A DNA stretch of 64,000 nucleotides from Bacteroides clarus YIT 12056. Its GTDB lineage: Bacteria > Bacteroidota > Bacteroidia > Bacteroidales > Bacteroidaceae. Positions 18,648 through 25,546 of the stretch are shown piece after piece. The DNA lies in contig NZ_FQWK01000006.1 in NCBI RefSeq assembly GCF_900129655.1, forward strand, positions 62,001 to 126,000, in the 5' to 3' direction. Both the position numbers and the translations under genes were made by a program. Positions within the stretch are counted from its first letter, which is position 1. Each line of letters opens with the position of its first letter. The notes below the pieces were generated by a model, which made no database searches, was not told where the DNA came from, and saw only the letters and a list, made by a program, of their open reading frames with translations.

Positions 18648-18899
18648 TTATATAAGGGAACTACCGGAAATCCTGACACTCATCATCCACGACTCTATTT
18701 CCTGACGATTGAAATAAATCCGCTTACTGGAACGGTAAAAAGGTATCTGCTTTGCACACGTCTTTTTATAAAGACAAGAAACACTTAATCCGGTCAGCAA
18801 AGCAACTTCTTCAATAGTCAATACATTCTTTGCTGCAAGAAGGCTGAGTGATTTGATTTCTTTCAACTCTTCCAAGATTGCCGTTTTAAAATCTTCCAT
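18648..18899 (-). CDS. Excisionase-like helix-turn-helix protein
   Basis: 83 residues from the ATG at 18899; an upstream ATG at 18950 would add 17 residues of poor quality. The core VLTIEEVALLTGLSVSCLYKKTCAKQIPFYR, then KRIYFNRQEIESWM, is the MerR/excisionase-type wHTH_17 domain found in nearly all Bacteroides elements. It lies just upstream of the replication gene on the same strand with a 49-nt gap, so they are probably one operon. The likely role is directing excision by the recombinase at 10508 and/or regulating replication. Confidence 0.85.
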   Translation of the reverse strand: MEDFKTAILEELKEIKSLSLLAAKNVLTIEEVALLTGLSVSCLYKKTCAKQIPFYRSSKRIYFNRQEIESWMMSVRISGSSLI

Positions 18900-18950
18900 A
18901 CTACTTTTTTTAGAAGATTGAAGCAAGAAATATTCTTTGCTACATCTCAT

Positions 18951-19287
18951 TCAATCAGGATATATCGCACCCCCTTTCAAAATCGGTGAAGTAAATATCA
19001 GTCGAAAGAGGAACGGATGTCATAACAACAAGGAGGAACACCCAAAAACAAACATATAAATAGCCTTATCTTTCCCTTGATTAGTCAATGATTAGCAAAT
19101 AGTTATGTTTTATTTTCACTTATCTTCAATCTTTTCTGTTTTTAAAGAAAGGTAGCCAAAAGCAATCCTAAGGCTATTTGGGACGAGAAAACAAGTAGGT
19201 AGAGTAATTAAGGAAAATCAAAAAACACCAATACATAGCCTGAATAAGCTATAGAATAGAAGCAGGAGAACTTAAATAAACTAAAAA
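18951..19287. other. Gene-less right end of the element
   Basis: About 340 bp without an ORF, AT-rich and purine-rich on the plus strand. It should contain the promoter of the HTH-replication operon on the minus strand, though no full consensus is seen. No further structure recognised before the arm-type repeats. Confidence 0.3.
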
Positions 19288-19328
19288 CACCCAATTTTAC
19301 ATTGTAGGGTGTAAAACTGGGTGTAATT
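19288..19328. repeat. Putative recombinase arm sites, right end
   Basis: Three related words: ACACCCAATTTTA (inverted, from 19288), GGGTGTAAAAC (19307 on) and CTGGGTGTAATT (19317-19328). The last is identical to 10469-10480 at the other end. They lie 31 bp inside the right attachment repeat. Confidence 0.5.
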
Positions 19329-19358
19329 CTTGTAAACTATTGATTTTCAACGTTTATT

Positions 19359-19371
19359 GCGGAGAGACAGG
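19359..19371. repeat. Right attachment-site repeat in the tRNA-Ser 3' end
   Basis: Second copy of GCGGAGAGACAGG. It covers the discriminator, the 3' acceptor strand and part of the T stem of the tRNA, so integration leaves the tRNA intact. Confidence 0.85.
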
Positions 19372-19444
19372 GATTCGAACCCCGGGTGCCTCGCAGCACA
19401 ACGGTTTTCAAGACCGCCGCAATCGACCACTCTGCCACCTCTCC
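19360..19444 (-). tRNA. tRNA-Ser (TGA anticodon)
   Basis: 85 nt on the minus strand. Acceptor GGAGAGG pairs with the 3' strand at 19361-19367; the anticodon arm contains CTTGAAA with TGA. A long variable arm as expected for serine, T loop GGTTCGAATCC, discriminator G. CCA is not encoded. Its 3' end is the attachment site of the element to the left. Confidence 0.95.
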
Positions 19445-19573
19445 AAAACTTCCTTTTCAAGAAGTGCTTTTCTCTTAAAGCGCTGCAAAGATAATACTTC
19501 TTTTTTAAACAGCAAACAAACTCGGCATAAATATCACTCTCTCCCTTAAACTGCTACGGTGGTACAGTACAAA

Positions 19574-19684
19574 CTAATAACCGATACAACAATCTATTTT
19601 AACAATAGCAGCTTTATTTCCTGCTTTCTTCAGTTCGGCTAAGTCTTTAACGGCTTTTTCCTCAAACTTAATTATATATGCCAT
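19574..19684 (-). pseudogene. Truncated RelE/ParE-like toxin
   Basis: An ATG at 19684, one nt after the antitoxin stop, opens a 36-codon frame: MAYIIKFEEKAVKDLAELKK then AGNKAAIVKIDCCIGY and stop. The first 30 residues match the start of Bacteroides RelE-type mRNA interferases, which are normally around 90 residues. The core beta-sheet and catalytic residues are missing, so the toxin cannot be active. Upstream coupling with the antitoxin is preserved. The sequence after IVKI looks like a deletion junction. Confidence 0.75.
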
Positions 19685-19685
19685 T

Positions 19686-20003
19686 TCAGAGATTGTTCAT
19701 GAATTTTTCAATCTCTTCCGTCGACCGTAAAGTAACAGCGCCTTTCGCTTCTCCGGCTTTATGCGCCTTTACCCGCTTTTCAATCTCTGCCCTATTATCG
19801 GGATCTTCAAAAAAAGGATCACTTGTAGGACTTGGGTTTTCCGAGACTTCTACGGATATGGAATTAGCCTTAGCAACCAAAAGATGCTCTATAAACGCCT
19901 TTAAACTTTTTCCCTGCGATGCAGCCAGAACCGATAACTTTTGCAATACATCGGCCGGCAAATCGATATTCTTTCTTTTTTTCTCTAATACTGCTGTTGC
20001 CAT
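19686..20003 (-). CDS. Antitoxin-like protein of a RelBE-type pair
   Basis: 105 residues from the ATG at 20003; the longer frame from 20045 adds an unlikely MYILYICEYTKYYI. The N-terminus KKRKNIDLPADVLQKLSVLAASQGKSLKAFIEHLLV is a ribbon-helix-helix-like DNA-binding and dimerisation region. The acidic C-terminal tail (FFEDPDNRAEIEKRV...STEEIEKFMNNL) is the expected toxin-binding part. It is adjacent to a truncated toxin remnant on the same strand. It is probably expressed but has no local partner to neutralise; it may act on toxins elsewhere. Confidence 0.8.
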   Translation of the reverse strand: MATAVLEKKRKNIDLPADVLQKLSVLAASQGKSLKAFIEHLLVAKANSISVEVSENPSPTSDPFFEDPDNRAEIEKRVKAHKAGEAKGAVTLRSTEEIEKFMNNL

Positions 20004-20194
20004 AATATAATACTTAGTATATTCGCAAATATATAAAATATACATTATATATAGAGTATATATAATACAGATTTTATATAGATTTATATTTTCATACCTC
20101 TTATCATCGAATATTTAATTGAATGCATCGATCCGGCCATTCTTGTACGCAGCAAATAAACTCTCCTTTACTTCATAGATTCTAACTTTTATAC

Positions 20195-20247
20195 TATCTT
20201 TGTTCTGTGGCACTTCAAAGGTAACACGTTGAAGTACCACAGAACAA
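20195..20247 (+). promoter_or_regulatory. Promoter -7 box within a 19-bp inverted repeat
   Basis: TATCTTTG (20195-20202) is a -7 element without a good -33. An inverted repeat of 19 bp with one mismatch (20200-20218 with 20229-20247, 10-bp spacer) overlaps its end and stops 9 bp before the ATG at 20257. It may be an autoregulatory operator, or an RNA hairpin masking the start. Confidence 0.6.
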
Positions 20248-20256
20248 ATAAAAGAT

Positions 20257-20484
20257 ATGAAGGATAAAGAACTTGATATTGCGTATTTTGTTTCATTTTG
20301 CATTGAACAATACAAGGTGCATATCTCTGCCACCGGTGGAGAAGTCATGAGTATATTCGACCGATACGGAGTTACAGAATATTTATCTGCAAACTTTGAT
20401 GTATTACATACTCAAAGCAGACAATGGCTGTTAGAAGAAATTGACGACTTCATACAACAAAGGAAACAGGAAGAACAAAAATGA
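20257..20484 (+). CDS. DUF3791 family protein (putative antitoxin-like partner)
   Basis: 75 residues, MKDKELDIAYFVSFCIEQYK followed by GGEVMSIFDRYGVTEYLSANFDVLHTQS, the usual DUF3791 pattern. In Bacteroides DUF3791 genes overlap DUF3990 genes and are suspected toxin-antitoxin-like pairs, because DUF3990 belongs with ADP-ribosyltransferase-like folds; that role is not proven here. It overlaps the next gene by 4 nt (ATGA), indicating translational coupling. Confidence 0.8.
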   Translation: MKDKELDIAYFVSFCIEQYKVHISATGGEVMSIFDRYGVTEYLSANFDVLHTQSRQWLLEEIDDFIQQRKQEEQK

Positions 20485-20750
20485 AACTATATCACGGCAG
20501 TATAGATAGAGAAATAACCAATCAAAACCTACATTTACTTTTACCCGCCAAAGTAAGTCTGTTCGCCAAAATCTATGCCGCCGAAAAAGGCGGAACATTA
20601 TTAGACGCCCTTCGGGCATTCTATAAATCCGATACATATAAAGAACTGGAACAAGAGGAAACAAAATTATGGCACTACGGCCCGGTAGCTCTTTATGAAG
20701 AGTATATGGAGAAAACAAACCGCAAACATCATAAAATTAATTTACCGTAA
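20481..20750 (+). pseudogene. Fused remnant of DUF3990 start and a DUF3791-like protein
   Basis: An 89-codon frame. Residues 1-8 (MKLYHGSI) are the typical beginning of a DUF3990 protein, which normally runs to about 150-190 residues. From residue 18 the text changes to LLLPAKVSLFAKIYAAEKG, then TYKELEQEETKLWHYGP, which looks like a second DUF3791-type protein. A deletion that removed the DUF3990 body in frame explains this. The DUF3990 activity should be lost, while the fused product may still be made because it overlaps the upstream gene by 4 nt. Confidence 0.6.
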
Positions 20751-20787
20751 ACTCCGACATACAATTTATGCCGGAGTTTATTGCATT
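20748..20787 (+). terminator. Terminator after the DUF3791 module
   Basis: 9-bp stem TAAACTCCG / CGGAGTTTA overlapping the stop codon, followed by TTGCATTTT. Confidence 0.7.
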
Positions 20788-20800
20788 TTCCCAGCTATAT

Positions 20801-20831
20801 TTTGCCATCTCGCAAAAAATAGCGAATTTTG
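20801..20831 (+). promoter_or_regulatory. Probable promoter of gmd-fcl
   Basis: TTTG (20801-20804), 19 nt, GAATTTTG (20824-20831): one mismatch from the TAnnTTTG -7 consensus, with a 37-nt leader to the ATG. Confidence 0.55.
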
Positions 20832-20868
20832 TTCGTTCAAAACAACGGTCATACAAAATTAAAGATAA

Positions 20869-21945
20869 ATGAAAAAAGCTCTAATTTCCGGAATTACCGG
20901 ACAGGACGGCTCGTTCCTTGCAGAATTCCTATTGCAGAAAGGGTATGAAGTGCACGGCATCATGCGCCGTTCATCTTCCTTCAACACCGGACGCATCGAG
21001 CATTTGTACTTTGACGAATGGGTACGTGACATGAAGCAGAAACGTACCGTCAACCTGCACTATGGAGATATGACGGACAGCAGCTCGCTGATACGCATCA
21101 TCCAGCAGGTGCAACCGGATGAGATATACAACCTCGCCGCACAGAGCCACGTAAAAGTATCTTTCGACGTGCCCGAATACACCGCCGAGACAGACGCCAT
21201 AGGCACGCTACGCATGCTGGAAGCGGTACGTATCCTCGGACTGGAAAAGAAAACGAAGATATACCAGGCCTCTACATCAGAGTTGTTCGGCAAGGTACAG
21301 GAAGTGCCCCAGAAAGAGACTACCCCGTTCTACCCGCGCAGCCCGTACGGCGTAGCCAAGCAATACGGCTTCTGGATTACGAAGAACTACCGTGAAAGCT
21401 ACGGCATGTTCGCCGTCAACGGTATCCTCTTCAACCACGAAAGCGAACGCCGCGGCGAAACATTCGTAACCCGCAAAATCACACTGGCCGCCGCACGCAT
21501 AGCCCAAGGCTTTCAAGACAAACTGTATCTGGGAAACCTCGACGCACGCCGTGACTGGGGATATGCCCGCGACTACGTGGAATGCATGTGGCTCATCCTG
21601 CAACACGACACACCGGAAGACTTCGTGATTGCCACCGGAGAGATGCACACCGTACGCGAATTTGCCACGCTGGCCTTTGCAGAAGCAGGCATACAGCTTC
21701 GTTGGGAAGGCACAGGCGCAGACGAGAAAGGTATCGACTGCAAAACCGGCAAAGTACTGGTGGAAGTAGATCCCAAATACTTCCGTCCGTCCGAAGTGGA
21801 ACAACTGCTGGGCGACCCCACCAAAGCCAAAACGTTACTGGGCTGGAACCCGCAGCAGACGAGCTTTGAAGAGTTGGTACGCATCATGGCGGAGCATGAC
21901 ATGAAGTTCGTACGGAAACTGCATTTGAGAAGCAAAGAGATTTAA
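20869..21945 (+). CDS. gmd: GDP-mannose 4,6-dehydratase
   Basis: 358 residues, cytoplasmic extended SDR enzyme making GDP-4-keto-6-deoxymannose from GDP-mannose, the first step to GDP-L-fucose. NADP-binding GITGQDG (residues 7-13), YNLAAQSHV, the catalytic TSELFG segment and [10 protein letters not shown] (Tyr-x-x-x-Lys) are all present, and the C-terminus keeps the [18 protein letters not shown] signature of GMD. Length is normal. It is followed 39 nt later by fcl, forming the standard GDP-fucose operon, which in Bacteroides supplies fucose to capsules and glycoproteins. Confidence 0.97.
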   Translation: MKKALISGITGQDGSFLAEFLLQKGYEVHGIMRRSSSFNTGRIEHLYFDEWVRDMKQKRTVNLHYGDMTDSSSLIRIIQQVQPDEIYNLAAQSHVKVSFDVPEYTAETDAIGTLRMLEAVRILGLEKKTKIYQASTSELFGKVQEVPQKETTPFYPRSPYGVAKQYGFWITKNYRESYGMFAVNGILFNHESERRGETFVTRKITLAAARIAQGFQDKLYLGNLDARRDWGYARDYVECMWLILQHDTPEDFVIATGEMHTVREFATLAFAEAGIQLRWEGTGADEKGIDCKTGKVLVEVDPKYFRPSEVEQLLGDPTKAKTLLGWNPQQTSFEELVRIMAEHDMKFVRKLHLRSKEI

Positions 21946-21984
21946 CCAAATAATTAATTTTCAGAAACCATCCCATTCATTACA

Positions 21985-23067
21985 ATGTTAGACAAGAACG
22001 CAAAAATATACATCGCAGGGCATCGCGGACTGGTAGGTTCCGCCATCTGGAAAAATTTGCAGGAGAAAGGCTACACCAACCTCGTAGGCAGAACCCATAA
22101 AGAACTCGACCTGTTGGACGGAGTCGCCGTACGCCGTTTTTTCGATGAGGAGCAACCGGAATACGTATTCCTCGCCGCCGCTTTCGTAGGCGGTATCATG
22201 GCAAACAGCATCTACCGCGCCGACTTCATCTACAAGAATCTCCAGATACAGCAAAACGTCATTGGCGAGAGCTTCCGCCACAACGTGAAGAAACTGCTTT
22301 TCCTGGGCAGCACCTGTATCTACCCGCGTGACGCCGAGCAGCCGATGAAAGAAGACGTCCTGCTCACCTCACCGCTGGAATACACCAACGAGCCGTATGC
22401 CATCGCCAAGATTGCCGGGCTGAAGATGTGCGAAAGCTTTAACCTGCAATACGGTACTAACTACATCGCCGTCATGCCCACCAACCTCTACGGACCCAAC
22501 GACAATTTCGACCTGGAACGCAGCCACGTACTGCCCGCCATGATTCGCAAGGTACACCTGGCCCACTGCCTGCAACAAGGCGACTGGGATGCCGTACGCC
22601 GCGACATGAACCTGCGCCCCGTAGAAGGTATCGACGGCGGCAACAGCAACGAAGAGATACTGAACATACTTGCCAAATACGGCATCGGCGAAGGGGAAGT
22701 CAAGTTATGGGGTACGGGAACGCCGCTGCGTGAATTCCTCTGGAGTGAGGAAATGGCGGACGCCAGCGTATTCGTCATGGAGCACGTGGACTTTAAAGAT
22801 ACCTGCAAAGCCGGAGAGAAGGATATCCGCAACTGCCACATCAACATCGGTACGGGCAAGGAAATCACCATCCGCCGCCTTGCCGAACTGATTGCGGACA
22901 CCGTGGGGTATCGCGGAAAGCTCACTTTCGACAGCAGCAAACCCGACGGCACCATGCGCAAACTCACCGACCCCGGCAAACTGCACGCGTTGGGCTGGCA
23001 GCATAAGATAGACATCGAGGAAGGTGTAGAGCGGATGTACCGCTGGTATTTAAGCAACGATAAATAA
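21985..23067 (+). CDS. fcl: GDP-L-fucose synthase
   Basis: 360 residues. An epimerase/reductase that turns GDP-4-keto-6-deoxymannose into GDP-L-fucose with NADPH. Rossmann start IYIAGHRGLVGSAIW, catalytic STCIYP and EPYAIAK (Ser, Tyr, Lys), and PTNLYGPNDNFD are all typical. Compared with the E. coli enzyme there is an insert near residues 190-220 (MNLRPVEGIDGGNSNEEI) as in Bacteroidota homologues. It stops 2 nt before the next ATG, so the TonB-dependent receptor may be cotranscribed. Confidence 0.96.
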   Translation: MLDKNAKIYIAGHRGLVGSAIWKNLQEKGYTNLVGRTHKELDLLDGVAVRRFFDEEQPEYVFLAAAFVGGIMANSIYRADFIYKNLQIQQNVIGESFRHNVKKLLFLGSTCIYPRDAEQPMKEDVLLTSPLEYTNEPYAIAKIAGLKMCESFNLQYGTNYIAVMPTNLYGPNDNFDLERSHVLPAMIRKVHLAHCLQQGDWDAVRRDMNLRPVEGIDGGNSNEEILNILAKYGIGEGEVKLWGTGTPLREFLWSEEMADASVFVMEHVDFKDTCKAGEKDIRNCHINIGTGKEITIRRLAELIADTVGYRGKLTFDSSKPDGTMRKLTDPGKLHALGWQHKIDIEEGVERMYRWYLSNDK

Positions 23068-23069
23068 GC

Positions 23070-25451
23070 ATGACGGTAAAACTCCGGCACATCGGCGGCA
23101 TCGTATGGCTGATGCTCCTCTTTTGCATCGTCCCGGCAGTGGCGACAGCCGCTGCCACAACCTACCCTGTCCGGGGAAAAGTCATTGACAAGAACTCCCG
23201 AAAGCCCGTTGCCTACGCCAACGTAACGGTAACGGGCCTTCCGGGCAAAGGGGCTTCCACCGACTCGCTCGGCGTATTCCGCATCGAGCAGGTACCGCCG
23301 GGAATATACCGTTTCGAGGCTACGTGCATAGGATACGTCACCGCATCCAGCCCGGAATATATAGTCTCCGCCTCTACTCCGTTCATCGAAATAGAGATGG
23401 AAGAAGACGCCAATCTGCTGACGGCGGTCGTGGTTACGCCCTCTCCTTTCCGGAGAAGCATAGAAAGCCCTGTAAGCATGCGTGTCATCGGCTTGCAGGA
23501 AATCGAGAAAAGCCCCGGAGCCAACCGGGATATTTCCCGCATAGTACGTGCCTATCCGGGCGTGTCATTCTCTCCTGTCGGCTACCGAAACGACCTTATC
23601 GTACGGGGTGGCTCACCTTCCGAAAACCGTTTCTACATGGACGGCATCGAGATACCTAACATCAATCATTTCGCCACGCAAGGCGCGTCGGGCGGCCCGG
23701 TAAGCATCGTCAACGCCGACCTCGTACGGGAGATTACATTCTATACAGGCGCATTCCCCGCCAACCGTTCCGGAGCATTGAGTTCCGTGCTCGACTTCCG
23801 GCTTCGTGACGGCAACCCGGACAAGCAGACTTTTAAGGCAACCCTCGGAGCATCCGAAGTGTCCCTGAGCGGCAGCGGACATTTCAATGACCGCACCACC
23901 TACCTTTTCTCCGTACGCCAGTCGTACCTGCAACTGTTATTCAAAGCATTGGGGTTGCCTTTTCTGCCCAACTTCATAGACGGGCAATTCAAAATAAAAA
24001 CCAGGCTGACGGAACATGACGAGCTGACCGTACTCGCCCTGACAGGCATCGACAAAATGAAGCTGAATACGGACGAAAAAGGAGAAGACGCCGAATACCT
24101 GCTCAGCTACCTGCCTACCATCCATCAGGAGACTTTCACCGTAGGAGCCGTGTACAGGCATTACGCCGGAAAGCACACGCAGTCCGTCACCCTCAGCCAC
24201 AATTATCTGAACAACCGCAACCTGAAATACCGGAATAATGATGACTCTTCCGAGGACAACCTCACCCTGCGTCTCCGTTCGGTAGAACAGAAAACCACCG
24301 CCCTGTTCGAAAACCGGACCCGTCTCGGACAATGGACTTTGAAAGAGGGTGCGGAACTTACCAACTCCGGCTATACGAATAATACCGACAGTCCGTTCTC
24401 CCTCTACAAAACCTCGCTCAATATCATCGGCTGGGGAGCTTTCTTCTCGTCCGACTATTCCACCCGCGACAACCGTTTCACCCTCTCCGCCGGCATCCGC
24501 GTGGACGGCAACAACTACAACCGCGGCATGAAACAATTGTGGAAGCAGTTATCTCCCCGCCTCTCCGCCTCGTACAAGCTGTCGGAGCAATGGATTCTGA
24601 ACGGAAGCGCCGGGCTTTACCACCAGTTGCCGCCCTATACGGCGCTGGGCTACAAAAACAACGATGGGAGCTACCTCAACAAAGCATTGAAATATATGCG
24701 GGTAATGGAAAGCAGCATCGGCGCAGACTGGCATCTGCACGACCGTATCATGATTTCCGCCGAAGGCTTTTTTAAGCGTTACAACCGTATTCCCCTCTCC
24801 CTGCAAGATAACATCCCGCTGGCCTGCAAAGGCAACGACTACGGCGTGGTAGGCAATGAACCGCTGGCTTCTACCGCTGACGGCAGGGCATACGGCTTGG
24901 AAACCATGTTCAGGTGGCAGGTATCCGGCCGCTTCAACCTGGTATCTTCCTTCACCCTCTACAAAAGCGAATACCGCAACCATTCGGGAGACGATTACAT
25001 TCCGTCCGCATGGGACAACCGTTTCATCCTCAACATGAGCGGCACGTACAACCTGCCTAAGCGCTGGAGCATAGGCGGCAAGGTGAGCTACATAGGCGGT
25101 GCGCCCTACACTCCCTACGATGAGGACAAATCATCGCTCGTCCAGGCCTGGGATGCCAAAGGACAGCCTTATTACGACTACTCGCTCTACAATACTGGGC
25201 GGCTTCCCGACTTCGCCCAACTGGATGTGCGTGTGGACAAGTCTTTCTACTTCCGCCGTTGCATGGTGGGGCTCTATCTGGACTTGCAAAACGTGACCGG
25301 CAGCAAACTGAAGCAGCCGGATGTCATCATGAGCACAGGCGTCATTGAAAACCCCGCCGCCCCCGCGTCCGAACAACGTTACAAGATGAAATACCTCAAA
25401 CAGGAAAGCGGAACCCTGCTGCCTACCCTGGGCGTTACCGTAGAGTTTTAG
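23070..25451 (+). CDS. TonB-dependent outer-membrane receptor
   Basis: 793 residues. A signal peptide (to about residue 30) is followed by a carboxypeptidase-regulatory-like domain (VRGKVIDKNSRKPVAYANV, about 33-115). Next come a plug domain with VVVTPSPFRR, IVRAYPGVSFSPVGYRND and LIVRGGSPSENRFYMDGIE, and a beta-barrel to the C-terminal aromatic residue (LGVTVEF). The ligand cannot be told: there is no SusD partner next to it, so it is not a standard SusCD pair. It starts 2 nt after fcl, an unusual operon partner. High GC and G/C-ending codons match gmd and fcl. Confidence 0.93.
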   Translation: MTVKLRHIGGIVWLMLLFCIVPAVATAAATTYPVRGKVIDKNSRKPVAYANVTVTGLPGKGASTDSLGVFRIEQVPPGIYRFEATCIGYVTASSPEYIVSASTPFIEIEMEEDANLLTAVVVTPSPFRRSIESPVSMRVIGLQEIEKSPGANRDISRIVRAYPGVSFSPVGYRNDLIVRGGSPSENRFYMDGIEIPNINHFATQGASGGPVSIVNADLVREITFYTGAFPANRSGALSSVLDFRLRDGNPDKQTFKATLGASEVSLSGSGHFNDRTTYLFSVRQSYLQLLFKALGLPFLPNFIDGQFKIKTRLTEHDELTVLALTGIDKMKLNTDEKGEDAEYLLSYLPTIHQETFTVGAVYRHYAGKHTQSVTLSHNYLNNRNLKYRNNDDSSEDNLTLRLRSVEQKTTALFENRTRLGQWTLKEGAELTNSGYTNNTDSPFSLYKTSLNIIGWGAFFSSDYSTRDNRFTLSAGIRVDGNNYNRGMKQLWKQLSPRLSASYKLSEQWILNGSAGLYHQLPPYTALGYKNNDGSYLNKALKYMRVMESSIGADWHLHDRIMISAEGFFKRYNRIPLSLQDNIPLACKGNDYGVVGNEPLASTADGRAYGLETMFRWQVSGRFNLVSSFTLYKSEYRNHSGDDYIPSAWDNRFILNMSGTYNLPKRWSIGGKVSYIGGAPYTPYDEDKSSLVQAWDAKGQPYYDYSLYNTGRLPDFAQLDVRVDKSFYFRRCMVGLYLDLQNVTGSKLKQPDVIMSTGVIENPAAPASEQRYKMKYLKQESGTLLPTLGVTVEF

Positions 25452-25484
25452 GAAATCCGCCGGAGTACTATTTTCCCCTAAAAG

Positions 25485-25515
25485 TTTGCATTCTCTATAT
25501 AAACCCTTATATTTG
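25485..25515 (+). promoter_or_regulatory. Promoter of the acyl-CoA ligase
   Basis: TTTG (25485-25488), 19 nt, TATATTTG (25508-25515), a full match to consensus. With a start point at about 25522 the ATG at 25532 would leave a leader of only 10 nt, which favours the ATG at 25547. Confidence 0.75.
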
Positions 25516-25546
25516 CACAATTTTCAACTAAATGTGCAATATAATA

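Larger units (their letters stand above)
10338..19371. mobile_element. About 9-kb element integrated at the 3' end of tRNA-Ser
   Basis: The 13-bp sequence GCGGAGAGACAGG occurs at 10338-10350 and again at 19359-19371, where it is the 3' end of tRNA-Ser(TGA). Between them lie two tyrosine recombinases, an excisionase-like HTH gene, a phage-type replication gene, DUF3853, DUF3871, a RadC-like gene and two small envelope proteins. The recombinase at 10508 is next to the left copy. NBU2 of Bacteroides is known to use the 3' end of a tRNA-Ser with a similar short core. No relaxase, coupling protein or phage structural gene was recognised, so it is probably a small mobilisable or satellite-like element. 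Confidence 0.85.

Noticed and set aside
10338..19371. Complete temperate phage
   Set aside because: No terminase, portal, capsid or tail genes were seen in 9 kb, only recombination, replication and small cargo genes.
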